Shown: piece by piece, positions 32,687-40,818 of the stretch
Layout: each line of letters starts with the position of its first letter
How positions within the stretch are numbered: position 1 is the stretch's first letter
Assembly: GCF_014904745.1 (NCBI RefSeq)
Contig: NZ_JACZCS010000021.1
Coordinates: 1-64,000, forward strand
Direction of reading: 5' to 3'
DNA from: Oricola nitratireducens
Lineage (GTDB): Bacteria; Pseudomonadota; Alphaproteobacteria; Rhizobiales; Rhizobiaceae
Length of the DNA: 64,000 bases
The notes under the pieces: model-generated
Told to the model about the DNA's origin: nothing
Databases searched by the model: none
What the model saw: only the letters and a program-made list of their open reading frames with translations
Program-made: the position numbers and the translations under genes

Positions 32687-33537
32687 ACAGGCTCGATGGT
32701 AGGCTGGGATTCCTGTCGGCGCTGCCACTAGTGCTCGTTCTGCTGTTGTCGTTCCTGGCGCCGATGGCGGTGGTCGCGCTTTTCTCGGTGATGCCGCAAA
32801 AAGTCTTTTCGATTGCGAATATGCCTGATTTCTCCGCCTATTCGCTGTTCTTTTCGCAAGGTTACTACAAGTCGCTGCTCTGGTCGCTCGGCATGGCACT
32901 TACCGCAACGATAATACTTTTGCTGATCTGCTGGCCGCTGGCTTATGCCATGGCCAAGGTCTTCGGGCGGTTCGGCTTAGTTCTGACGGTCGCCGTGGTG
33001 ATGAGCCTTTTCGTGTCGGAAAACATCCGGCTTTTTGGCTGGGTGCTGACGCTGATGAAGGGCGGGCTGATCGAAGGGCATCTGCGTGCCTGGACCGGTC
33101 TCAGCTTCGAAAGCCCGCTCTATGACGTGCCGATCATCATATTCGGGCTGGTCTATGTCTATCTGCCCTTTATGCTTTTCCCGCTCGCGCAGGGGATCGC
33201 AATGGTGCCGGACGACACGCGGCAAGCGGCCTATGACCTCGGCGCGTCGCGCTCGCAGGTGTTGTGGCAGATTGAGGTACCGTTGGCGGCTCCGGGCATC
33301 GTGGTGGGTTCGCTCCTGACCTTCGTCCTTGCAGCCGGAGCGCTGGCAGAATCCAAGATCCTTGGGGGGCAGGCGGTGATTGCAATCGCCGACGATATTG
33401 AGACCGCATTCACCTTCGGCCAGAACTGGCCGCTTGGATCTGCTCTGTCGATGATACTTATCGTCATCATCGGGGGGCTTGCGCTCTTCGGTGTGTCGAA
33501 AGTCGATCTCGACGCGATTATGGGGAGGAAACGCTGA
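32683..33537 (+). CDS. ABC transporter permease 1 of the microcompartment operon
   Basis: A 284-residue membrane protein with about six hydrophobic segments, the first being LSALPLVLVLLLSFLAPMAV. The ATPase-docking EAA-like loop reads QAAYDLGASRSQVLWQIEVP (about 182-201). It is of the PotB/PotH type, overlaps the ATPase gene at its start, and shares a base with the start of the second permease gene. Confidence 0.88.
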   Translation: MNRLDGRLGFLSALPLVLVLLLSFLAPMAVVALFSVMPQKVFSIANMPDFSAYSLFFSQGYYKSLLWSLGMALTATIILLLICWPLAYAMAKVFGRFGLVLTVAVVMSLFVSENIRLFGWVLTLMKGGLIEGHLRAWTGLSFESPLYDVPIIIFGLVYVYLPFMLFPLAQGIAMVPDDTRQAAYDLGASRSQVLWQIEVPLAAPGIVVGSLLTFVLAAGALAESKILGGQAVIAIADDIETAFTFGQNWPLGSALSMILIVIIGGLALFGVSKVDLDAIMGRKR

Positions 33538-34349
33538 TGCCAACCAGCCGCTCGACCCGGATTGTCCTTTACGTCTATGGCGTTCTGGTGATCGCGTTCC
33601 TCTACATCCCGCTCGTGTCGGTGGGCTTCGCCTCTGTCTCGAAGGCCCGCTACCTAACTTTTCCGATCAAGCGCTACTCAACGAAATGGTATGGGGAGGC
33701 GCTTGGAAGCAGCACTGTCAGCGAATTGCTGACGACTTCCATGACAGTGGCTGTCCTGGTGACCGTCATCTCTGTCGTCGTCGCCTTCTTTGGGGCGCTG
33801 GCCTTCGCCCGCTATCATTGGCGTTTCCGCACGACGTTCCAGAAACTGATCCTCCTGCCGATCTTCTTTCCGCAGACGGTTCTCGGGCTAGCGCTTCTGA
33901 TGTGGTTCAACTCGCTGGGCATCATTCCGACCTGGAAAACCGCGGTGGTGGCGCATCTGGTCTGGATCGCGCCCATCGCCACGCTGATCGTTGCAATACG
34001 CGCCTACAGCTTCGATCCCGCGCTGGAGGAGGCCGCCCGCGACATGGGGGCGGGCACCTTCACCATTCTGCGCGAGATCACGCTGCCGCTTCTCATGCCG
34101 GGACTGGTGTCGGCGGGTCTTTTCGCCTTCCTGCTCAGCTGGGGCAATTTCCCGTTGTCGCTGTTCACCACAGGCGCGGATTCGACGCTGCCGGAGTGGC
34201 TCTACGCCAAGATGGTATCGGGTTACTCGCCGCTGGTGCCGACACTCGGCGTCATGTCGGTCGTCGGATCCTTCGTCCTGATCATCGCGGCCTTCGCGGT
34301 GGCCAGGCTTCTGCGCGCCAACAAGGAAACGAGCGCCGTCCAAGACTGA
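33537..34349 (+). CDS. ABC transporter permease 2 of the microcompartment operon
   Basis: A 270-residue membrane protein with about six hydrophobic segments, beginning at TRIVLYVYGVLVIAFLYIPL. The docking loop is EEAARDMGAGTFTILREITL (about 164-183) and LLSWGNFPLSLFTTG follows. It is of the PotC type. TGATG coupling joins it to the first permease gene. It completes a binding-protein-dependent importer for the locus. Confidence 0.88.
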   Translation: MPTSRSTRIVLYVYGVLVIAFLYIPLVSVGFASVSKARYLTFPIKRYSTKWYGEALGSSTVSELLTTSMTVAVLVTVISVVVAFFGALAFARYHWRFRTTFQKLILLPIFFPQTVLGLALLMWFNSLGIIPTWKTAVVAHLVWIAPIATLIVAIRAYSFDPALEEAARDMGAGTFTILREITLPLLMPGLVSAGLFAFLLSWGNFPLSLFTTGADSTLPEWLYAKMVSGYSPLVPTLGVMSVVGSFVLIIAAFAVARLLRANKETSAVQD

Positions 34350-34379
34350 AACAGAGCAAACCGTTGGGAGGACATAAGC

Positions 34380-35150
34380 ATGCTCACGTCATTGCAAGGA
34401 AAAAGCGTCATCGTCACAGGCGGCTCCAAGGGCATCGGCCGCGGCATAGCCACGGTCTTCGCGCGCCAGGGGGCCAAGGTCACGATCGCGGCACGCCACG
34501 AAGACGAACTGAAGAAAGCCGCTGAAGAAATCGAGGGCGAGGTCCGCTACGAGATCTGTGATGTCTCTGACTGGGATTCGGTCAGAGAGATGGCGGACAG
34601 CGTCGCTGCGGCGCAAGGAGGGCTTTATGTGATGTGCGCCAATGCCGGCGCCTTTCCGCAAACCAAGATCGTCGACATGGATCCGGCCGAATGGGACCGC
34701 GTGATGGCAACGAATCTCCGCTCGGCCTTTCTTTGCGTAAAAGCGGCGATTCCGCATTTCGAGAAAGCCGGCAAGGGCCGCGTCGTGCTGACCTCGTCGA
34801 TCACCGGGCCGATCACCGGCTTTCCCGGCTGGTCGCATTACGGTGCATCGAAGGCCGGCCAGCTCGGTTTCCTCAAGACGGCGGCGATGGAGCTTGCGCG
34901 CTACAAGACGACGATCAACGCCGTGATGCCGGGCAACATTTACACCGAAGGGCTTCAGGATCTCGGGCAGGACTACCTCGACACGATGGCCGCCTCGATC
35001 CCCCTCAAGCGGCTGGGTGACGTGGAAGACATCGGCAATGCGGCGCTGTTCTTCGCCTCCGACGAGGCGGGCTATATCACCGGCCAGCAGATCGTGGTCG
35101 ACGGCGGTCAGATCATTCCCGAATCCCTGGAAGCCATCGCCGAAATCTGA
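34380..35150 (+). CDS. Short-chain dehydrogenase, probable 1-amino-2-propanol dehydrogenase
   Basis: A 256-residue classical SDR. The NAD(P) loop is TGGSKGIG at 13-20, the NAG motif is CANAG, and the catalytic Ser, Tyr154 and Lys158 lie in SSIT..YGASK. A GGGAGGACAT ribosome site precedes ATG 34380. In aminoacetone-utilisation loci an SDR interconverts aminoacetone and (S)-1-amino-2-propanol. Its place directly before the kinase gene fits that order of reactions. The substrate cannot be read from sequence alone. Confidence 0.8.
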   Translation: MLTSLQGKSVIVTGGSKGIGRGIATVFARQGAKVTIAARHEDELKKAAEEIEGEVRYEICDVSDWDSVREMADSVAAAQGGLYVMCANAGAFPQTKIVDMDPAEWDRVMATNLRSAFLCVKAAIPHFEKAGKGRVVLTSSITGPITGFPGWSHYGASKAGQLGFLKTAAMELARYKTTINAVMPGNIYTEGLQDLGQDYLDTMAASIPLKRLGDVEDIGNAALFFASDEAGYITGQQIVVDGGQIIPESLEAIAEI

Positions 35151-35168
35151 CCGTAGAAGGAGGACGCA

Positions 35169-36182
35169 ATGTCAGGTTCCGACATGCCGTTGGAAGAAAT
35201 GCTGCGCCATCTGGACCGGCTGGCCCAGTCCTCGCTGTCGCTTTGGGACATGCCGGAGGGGGCGAAGGCGCGGCTCATCAACGTTTCCGAGAACGCGACC
35301 TATCTCGTCGAGGCTCCTGGCGGCTACAAGTCGGTGCTGCGTATCCACAGGGAGAATTACCACACCCACCGGTCTATCGAATGCGAACTTGCCTGGCTCG
35401 AGGCGCTGGACAGCGCGGGTGTGGTGACGACGCCCGGCGTCCATATGGGGCGCAATGGCGACCCTATCCAGGAAGGGCATATCGACGGACTTCCTGCGCC
35501 GCGCTTCATGGTTCTCTTCCATTTCGTCGAGGGAGAGGCACCCGACGAGACGGGCGACTTGACTGCGGGCTACGAAGAACTCGGCGCGATCGCCGCGCGC
35601 TGCCATGACCACGTGATCAGTTGGCAGAAACCCGACGATTTCCGGCGCCTGACCTGGGATGAGGAAGCCGTCTTCGGTCGCAAGGCGACTTGGGGTGACT
35701 GGCGCGACGCGCCCGAAGTCACGCCGGATGTCGCCAGGGTGCTGGAAGAGGTGGAACGGACGGTGCGCGCCCGGCTCGATGGCTTCGGCAAGGCACCCGA
35801 CCGCTTCAACCTGATCCATGCGGACATGCGGCTTGCGAACCTGCTCATCGACGATACGGGCACCCGGCTCATCGATTTCGACGATTGTGGCTGGGGCTGG
35901 TTCCTCTACGACTTCGCCGCCTCGATCAGCTTCATCGAGGACGACCCGCGCATCCCCGAGCTCAAGGCCGCCTGGGTCCGCGGATATCGCTCGGTCCGGA
36001 CCTTGGGCGTGGTGGAGGAAGCCGAGATCGACACCTTCGTCATGATGCGGCGGATGGCCCTCCTGGCTTGGATCGGCAGCCATATCGAAGCGCCCGAACC
36101 TCAGGCGCTGGCCCCCGGTTTTGCAGCTACCACCGCGCGGCTCGGGCAGGACTACCTGGAAAGGATGGGTGTACCGGCCTGA
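35169..36182 (+). CDS. Aminoglycoside-phosphotransferase-like kinase, probable (S)-1-amino-2-propanol kinase
   Basis: A 337-residue APH-fold kinase. The catalytic loop is HADMRLANLL (His217, Asp219, Asn224) and the metal-binding Asp236 lies in IDFDDCGWG. The N-lobe has ENATYLVEAPGGYKSVLRIH. An AAGGAGGACGC ribosome site precedes the ATG. This kinase type in RMM/AAUM loci phosphorylates (S)-1-amino-2-propanol, giving the phospholyase its substrate. An antibiotic-resistance role is unlikely given the context. Confidence 0.82.
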   Translation: MSGSDMPLEEMLRHLDRLAQSSLSLWDMPEGAKARLINVSENATYLVEAPGGYKSVLRIHRENYHTHRSIECELAWLEALDSAGVVTTPGVHMGRNGDPIQEGHIDGLPAPRFMVLFHFVEGEAPDETGDLTAGYEELGAIAARCHDHVISWQKPDDFRRLTWDEEAVFGRKATWGDWRDAPEVTPDVARVLEEVERTVRARLDGFGKAPDRFNLIHADMRLANLLIDDTGTRLIDFDDCGWGWFLYDFAASISFIEDDPRIPELKAAWVRGYRSVRTLGVVEEAEIDTFVMMRRMALLAWIGSHIEAPEPQALAPGFAATTARLGQDYLERMGVPA

Positions 36183-36198
36183 AAGGGGAAACCGGAAT

Positions 36199-36363
36199 AT
36201 GCAGAACTGGAAGAAGGCGTTTCGCAGTTTTTACTACGAGACGGCCGAGGACCCCGAGGACATCGCGCTGGTCCGCGAGCGCACCGCGGTTCTCGTCATC
36301 GATATCCAGAATACCTATCTTGTGTTCCCCGTCAGCGCCTATGGCCCAGATTTGAGGTTGTGA
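36199..36363 (+). pseudogene. Isochorismatase-family hydrolase, truncated by IS insertion
   Basis: The frame opens with MQNWKKAFRSFYYETAEDPE and continues through TAVLVIDIQNTYLVFP, the first strand and catalytic Asp region of isochorismatase-like amidohydrolases. Similarity stops after SAYGPD, and four codons later the frame ends in TGA within the insertion-element end. The rest of the gene is not found on the other side of the element. The AAAGGGGAAACC ribosome site and position 16 bp after the kinase gene show it was the last gene of the microcompartment operon. Confidence 0.8.
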
Positions 36364-36407
36364 TTTAAGGAGGATTTGGGCTTCGTCGCAGTGACGAAGG
36401 AACGAAG

Positions 36408-36794
36408 ATGAAGCCCAAATCCTCCAATGCAAAATCGTCGACAAAGCCCCCCGCAGAGCGGGTGGTGAAGGACATCCGGCGACAGGCACGGCGCCACTTC
36501 TCTGCCGAGGACAAGATCCGCATCGTACTGGAAGGTCTGCGTGGTGATGACAGCATCGCCGAGCTTTGCCGCAAGGAAGGCATTGCCCAGAGCCTGTATT
36601 ACACCTGGTCGAAAGAGTTCATGGAGGCCGGCAAGCGGCGCCTTGCGGGTGACACCGCTCGTGCCGCCACCACCGGCGAGGTGCAGGACCTTCGCCGCGA
36701 AGCCCGCGCCCTAAAGGAATGCGTGGCCGACCTGACGCTGGAAAACCGGTTGCTGAAAAAAAGCATGATCGCGGATGGGGGCGACGACGAATGA
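36408..36794 (+). CDS. IS3-family transposase, OrfA
   Basis: A 128-residue DNA-binding subunit. The helix-turn-helix is at about 33-60 (FSAEDKIRIVLEGLRGDDSI, AELCRKEGI) and a C-terminal leucine-zipper-like helix (ALKECVADLTLENRLLKKSM) mediates multimerisation. A run of seven A residues (36756-36762, CTGAAAAAAAGC) is a -1 frameshift signal that would fuse it to OrfB, whose frame is -1 relative to OrfA. Confidence 0.9.
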   Translation: MKPKSSNAKSSTKPPAERVVKDIRRQARRHFSAEDKIRIVLEGLRGDDSIAELCRKEGIAQSLYYTWSKEFMEAGKRRLAGDTARAATTGEVQDLRREARALKECVADLTLENRLLKKSMIADGGDDE

Positions 36795-37771
36795 GGTATC
36801 CCGCATCCGAGAAGCTCGAGATCATCAGGATCGTCGAGCAGTCGCACCTGCCCGCCAAGCGCACGCTGGACCAACTCGGCATTGCCCGCCGAACCTTCTA
36901 CCGCTGGTACGACCGCTATCTCGAGGGCGGGCCGGAAGCGCTGGAGGATCGGCCATCGGCACCAAGCCGGGTGTGGAATCGTATCGCGCCCGAGGTGCAG
37001 GACCAGATCGTCGAGATGGCCTTGGAACACAGCGAGCTGTCACCGCGCGAATTGGCTGCGCGCTTCACCGACGAGAAACGCTACTTCGTGTCGGAAGCCA
37101 CGGTTTACCGTCTGCTCAAAGCCCATGATCTGATCACCAGCCCGGCCTACACGGTAATCAAGGCAGCCGATGCGTTCCACACCAAGACCACGCGCCCGAA
37201 CGAGATGTGGCAGACCGACTTCACCTACTTCAAGATCATCGGGTGGGGCTGGATGTATCTGTCGACCGTGCTCGACGACTTCTCGCGCTACATCATCGCC
37301 TGGAAGCTGTGTACCAACATGCGCGCCGAGGACGTCACCGACACGCTGGACCTTGCCCTCAAGGCCTCAGGCTGCGACAGCGTCACCGTACTGCACAAGC
37401 CCCGGCTGCTGTCGGACAATGGCCCGAGCTACATCGCCGGTGAACTGGCCGAATACATCGAGGCCCGGAAAATGAGCCATGTGCGCGGTGCCCCGTGTCA
37501 CCCGCAGACCCAGGGCAAGATCGAACGTTGGCACCAAACCCTGAAGAACCGCATCCTGCTGGAAAACTACTTCCTGCCCGGCGATCTCGAGGCCCAGATC
37601 GAGGCCTTCGTCGAGCACTACAACCACCAGCGTTATCACGAGAGCTTAAACAACGTGACGCCCGCCGATGCCTACTTCGGCAGGGCTCCAGCGATCATCA
37701 AACAGCGAGAAAGGATCAAGCGACAGACTATCGAATATCGGCGCTTGCAGCACCGCACGCTCGCCGCCTAA
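36791..37771 (+). CDS. IS3-family transposase, OrfB (DDE integrase)
   Basis: About 326 residues from the overlapping ATG at 36791; the frame is open further upstream, to 36719, for the fused OrfAB product. After an HTH_21-like segment (PASEKLEIIRIVEQSHLPAK) comes the rve catalytic core: Asp in WQTDFTYFKIIG, Asp in LLSDNGPSYIA and Glu in GKIERWHQTLKN. All three are intact, so the element may still be active. Confidence 0.92.
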   Translation: MRYPASEKLEIIRIVEQSHLPAKRTLDQLGIARRTFYRWYDRYLEGGPEALEDRPSAPSRVWNRIAPEVQDQIVEMALEHSELSPRELAARFTDEKRYFVSEATVYRLLKAHDLITSPAYTVIKAADAFHTKTTRPNEMWQTDFTYFKIIGWGWMYLSTVLDDFSRYIIAWKLCTNMRAEDVTDTLDLALKASGCDSVTVLHKPRLLSDNGPSYIAGELAEYIEARKMSHVRGAPCHPQTQGKIERWHQTLKNRILLENYFLPGDLEAQIEAFVEHYNHQRYHESLNNVTPADAYFGRAPAIIKQRERIKRQTIEYRRLQHRTLAA

Positions 37772-37839
37772 CATAAACCCCCAGACGAAGCCCGCACTCC
37801 GCTAATCTACGCCGCGAGTTGTGCCGAATGTTCTGACGA

Positions 37840-38616
37840 CGGACAAAGCCATATCAGGCCATCATCACGCCGACGCATGAGGAGTATTCCACGCTCAACA
37901 TGATGAACGCGCTGATGGCCTACCAGAATGCGGGCGGTCGACATCTCTGCCTCGGCGCGAATTCCTTCTACTGGCGCTGCGCCTTCCATCCTCAGGCGCC
38001 GCAGGCTCTCGAAGTTCGTCGAGGAATGGCCGGTACTCGAACATGGGAGTCGCAGTCAGGCGAGGTCCATTTGGCGGGTACGGGCGAACCCGGCTCGTTG
38101 TGGCGGCACAGCGGCTTTGCACCCCAGGCTCTGGTCGGCGTGGGCTTCGACGCAACAGTCTATGACCATGCCGGCTACTACATGACGACGCCCGAAGCGA
38201 GAGACCCGCGTGTTGCCTTCATCATGGACGGTATCTCCGATGGAAAGCCGATTGGCGACTATGGAGCTCGTGTCGGTGGAGCGGTCGGCATCGAGACTGA
38301 CCGGGCGGATTTCGATTTGGGCACACCCGAGCACGCCCTGGTGATCGCGACCTCGCATGGCCTTGGTCCAGGCGCTCTGCCGACGCTCGAGGAAATTCGG
38401 ACGATGTCGCATGGTCTTGACGGCGAACAGAATAACCTTGTCCGGGCGGACATGCTGTTCTTCGAGACAGCAAATGGCGGGGCCGTATTCTCAACGGGAT
38501 CGATCTCCTACGCCCTCTCCTTGAGCCACAACAATTACGACAACGAGATCCGCACGATAACGCGACGCGTCACGGATCGATTCCTGGATCCAACTCCCTT
38601 CTCCATTCCGGAGTAA
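37840..38616 (+). pseudogene. N,N-dimethylformamidase-like protein, 5'-truncated
   Basis: The open frame starts abruptly after a TGA at 37834 and reads TKPYQAIITPTHEEYSTLNM, then AGGRHLCLGANSFYWRC, the C-terminal domain of dimethylformamidase large-subunit-like proteins, ending FLDPTPFSIPE. The expected N-terminal part is missing at the insertion-element junction. An internal ATG at 37900 could give a 238-residue fragment, but this is not a native start. Its stop is 7 bp before the next, related gene, so the two formed an operon. Confidence 0.72.
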
Positions 38617-38622
38617 CGCAAC

Positions 38623-40296
38623 TTGGCAAGAAATTCCTCGTTCACCCCGCCCGAAATGGGTGATTTCAACCGGCGTCCCGCCAGGACCGTGCCGATGCAT
38701 GGCGATCATTCCTGGCAGGCCTTCCCCTGGTATGACGCGCCTCACAACGATCCGGCATTTCCTGAGGTGCACGTCTACACTGACGCCATGTCGTATGATC
38801 CGGGCGACGAGATTGCGTTTCACGCCAGCTCTACGGCCCAAACATGGTCCATGACGATCTACCGTGACGGCTACGAACCCCTCACGGTGATGGAAGAGCG
38901 TGAGTTTGCGGGGGTGTTCCACCCGATGCCGGAAGCCAGCTACCGCGATGGGTGCGGCTGGCCGGTAGCGTTTCGATGGAAGCTTCCCGACGACATCCAG
39001 TCGGGCTTCTACCGTGTCGTGTCGACATGCGACCGACCCAGTGGCGGGCGCTTTGTCCAGCACCACTATTTCGTCGTCCGTCCGTCCGATCGGATGCCGC
39101 GTGCGCAGATGCTGTTGATCCTGCCTACCAGCACGTGGATCGCCTACAATGACTGGGGTGGCGCCAACTATTATTTCGGCGCCGCCGGTCCGGATAAGGA
39201 CAGGCCGTCGCCGGTGCTCAGCACCCAGCGTCCCTGGACGCGCGGCATGGTTTGGCTGCCGCCCGGGGCTCCTCGGATCTGTGCGGACCCGACCCCTGAA
39301 ATGGGTGATGCGCCGCGCTACCCAATGAAGGAGTTCGCCTATGCGAACGGCTTCGGGCAGTTCTACGCCGCGGCCGGTTGGGCACAGTTCGACCGGCACT
39401 TCGTGGTGTGGGCCGAACGCGAGGGTTATACCCTCGACATGCTCACGCAGTCGGATCTGCACTTTAAGCCGGATCTGCTGGATCACTATTCCTGCGTTGT
39501 GATCGTGGGGCATGATGAATACTGGACGCGCGAGATGCGCCTGGCCATGGAGGCCTATGTCGAGAAGGGGGGCAACCTCGCACGCTTCGGCGCCAATTTC
39601 CTATGGCAGGTGCGGCTGGAGAACGACGGTACCCAGCAGGTATGCTACAAGTTCATGGCTGCGGAAGAGGATCCTGTCCGAGATACCGACCAGGCTCACA
39701 CGCTGACAACGGCCTGGGAAGACAAATCGATTGCCTGGCCCGGCGCATCGACAGTAGGCGTGAACGGCATGCATGGCATGTGTGTCTCCTGGGGAGGCTT
39801 TGCTCCAGGTGGCCAGAAGGGTTTCACCGTATACCGGCCGGAACACTGGGCTTTCGAAGGGACCGGGCTGCATTACGCGGATGTGTTCGGCGAGAAGGCC
39901 CGCATCTTCGCCTACGAGGTCGACGGGCTGGACTATACGTTCCGTCATGGCTTCCCCTATCCCGTGCCGGGTCCGGGCATTCCGGAATCGATTCAGATTC
40001 TCGCGATGGCACCGGCACTGCTTATGGAAGATGAGCCGGTGGGCGAGGGTTTTCGGTATTACGTGCGCGATTTCCAGCACAGGGGACTCGTCAAGGCCGC
40101 CACCGGTGGCCAGGAGCAGGCCGATCTGGACCGATACGCGCATGGGTCCGGGATGATGGTTCACATGACGCTCGGCGATGGAGAAGTATTGACTGCAGCA
40201 ACGTGCGAATGGGTCATGGGTCTGAAGCGGGAAGATCCCTACACGCAGAAGATCACGCGCAACATCCTCGATCGCTTTATCGCCAAAGGCGCCTGA
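38623..40296 (+). CDS. N,N-dimethylformamidase large-subunit-like protein
   Basis: A 557-residue protein, apparently complete. The N-terminal beta domain (about 45-160, VHVYTDAMSYDPGDEIAFHA) is followed by PTSTWIAYNDWGGANYYF and the diagnostic VIVGHDEYWTREMRLAMEAY (about 294-313). The C-terminal region has HGSGMMVHMTLGDGEVLTA. In Paracoccus dimethylformamidase the large subunit holds an iron bound by two Tyr and one Glu; matching tyrosines are plausible here but I cannot align them reliably. No small-subunit gene was seen. It may hydrolyse an amide other than dimethylformamide. TTG 38623 is the likely start. Confidence 0.75.
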   Translation: MARNSSFTPPEMGDFNRRPARTVPMHGDHSWQAFPWYDAPHNDPAFPEVHVYTDAMSYDPGDEIAFHASSTAQTWSMTIYRDGYEPLTVMEEREFAGVFHPMPEASYRDGCGWPVAFRWKLPDDIQSGFYRVVSTCDRPSGGRFVQHHYFVVRPSDRMPRAQMLLILPTSTWIAYNDWGGANYYFGAAGPDKDRPSPVLSTQRPWTRGMVWLPPGAPRICADPTPEMGDAPRYPMKEFAYANGFGQFYAAAGWAQFDRHFVVWAEREGYTLDMLTQSDLHFKPDLLDHYSCVVIVGHDEYWTREMRLAMEAYVEKGGNLARFGANFLWQVRLENDGTQQVCYKFMAAEEDPVRDTDQAHTLTTAWEDKSIAWPGASTVGVNGMHGMCVSWGGFAPGGQKGFTVYRPEHWAFEGTGLHYADVFGEKARIFAYEVDGLDYTFRHGFPYPVPGPGIPESIQILAMAPALLMEDEPVGEGFRYYVRDFQHRGLVKAATGGQEQADLDRYAHGSGMMVHMTLGDGEVLTAATCEWVMGLKREDPYTQKITRNILDRFIAKGA

Positions 40297-40312
40297 AAAC
40301 GCGCCCGAACCC

Positions 40313-40353
40313 AGCCGGCGGAGTTCAGGTTGTGACCTGAGGTTCCGCCGGCT
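40313..40353. terminator. Long stem-loop terminator after the dimethylformamidase-like operon
   Basis: AGCCGGCGGA (40313-40322) pairs perfectly with TCCGCCGGCT (40344-40353), and the inner bases CAGGTTGTGACCTG extend the hairpin. GTTTC follows, so the T-run is poor, but the stem is strong. It lies 17 bp after the stop codon. Confidence 0.65.
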
Positions 40354-40818
40354 GTTTCAAAGCTGAACGCAGGCTTCGGCCTCGACGCTCCCTTTACCTG
40401 CGCCGGAAACAGGTGCCCGCTTCGGGCTTCCAACGACGCCCGTCTCCTTAAGAAAAGCGTGTTTTGCACTTGCAGCAGACCGCGTGCGACAGCCTTGGTT
40501 CGACCCGGTCGTGCGGAACCTTCGTGCGAGACTTTTCGCACCGTCCTTCACAAAGAATTCGGATTCGCATCGCTCAGGGGCGTGCAATACGCTATCCGGA
40601 CTTCTGCTGACGTCTCTTTCGTTGATGCAAAAAGTGCTCGCAAATGCGGAACACTGTACGCAGCAGAGCAACGAATTTCGCCGACGCAATCATTAGAGGC
40701 CATGCTAAAACTTCGAGCATAAGTCAGTTATCGGTTGAACCCGATGTACTGCTCGAAGGTTCCCCGTAGCTCCGTCATGAACTCGTGTGTTGTCTGCAAC
40801 GCCGTTGCGAAAACGCGG
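40354..40818. other. Intergenic stretch, nothing recognised
   Basis: About 465 bp between the terminator and the dmdA stop codon. Short frames occur on both strands but none has a ribosome site, family motif or sustained codon bias. I see no RNA gene or repeat. It is the convergent end of two operons. Confidence 0.5.

Larger units (their letters stand above)
36352..37825 (+). mobile_element. IS3-family insertion sequence
   Basis: A two-gene element. Imperfect terminal inverted repeats share GGGCTTCGTC at 36378-36387 and, inverted, near 37791, with further partial matches outward. Exact ends are uncertain by about 10 bp. The flanking genes are different truncated genes and I see no convincing target duplication, so a deletion or rearrangement probably followed insertion. 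Confidence 0.8.

Noticed and set aside
35169-36182. Aminoglycoside resistance gene
   Set aside because: The APH fold is present, but the gene sits in a microcompartment operon after an SDR, and this kinase type is known to phosphorylate 1-amino-2-propanol there.
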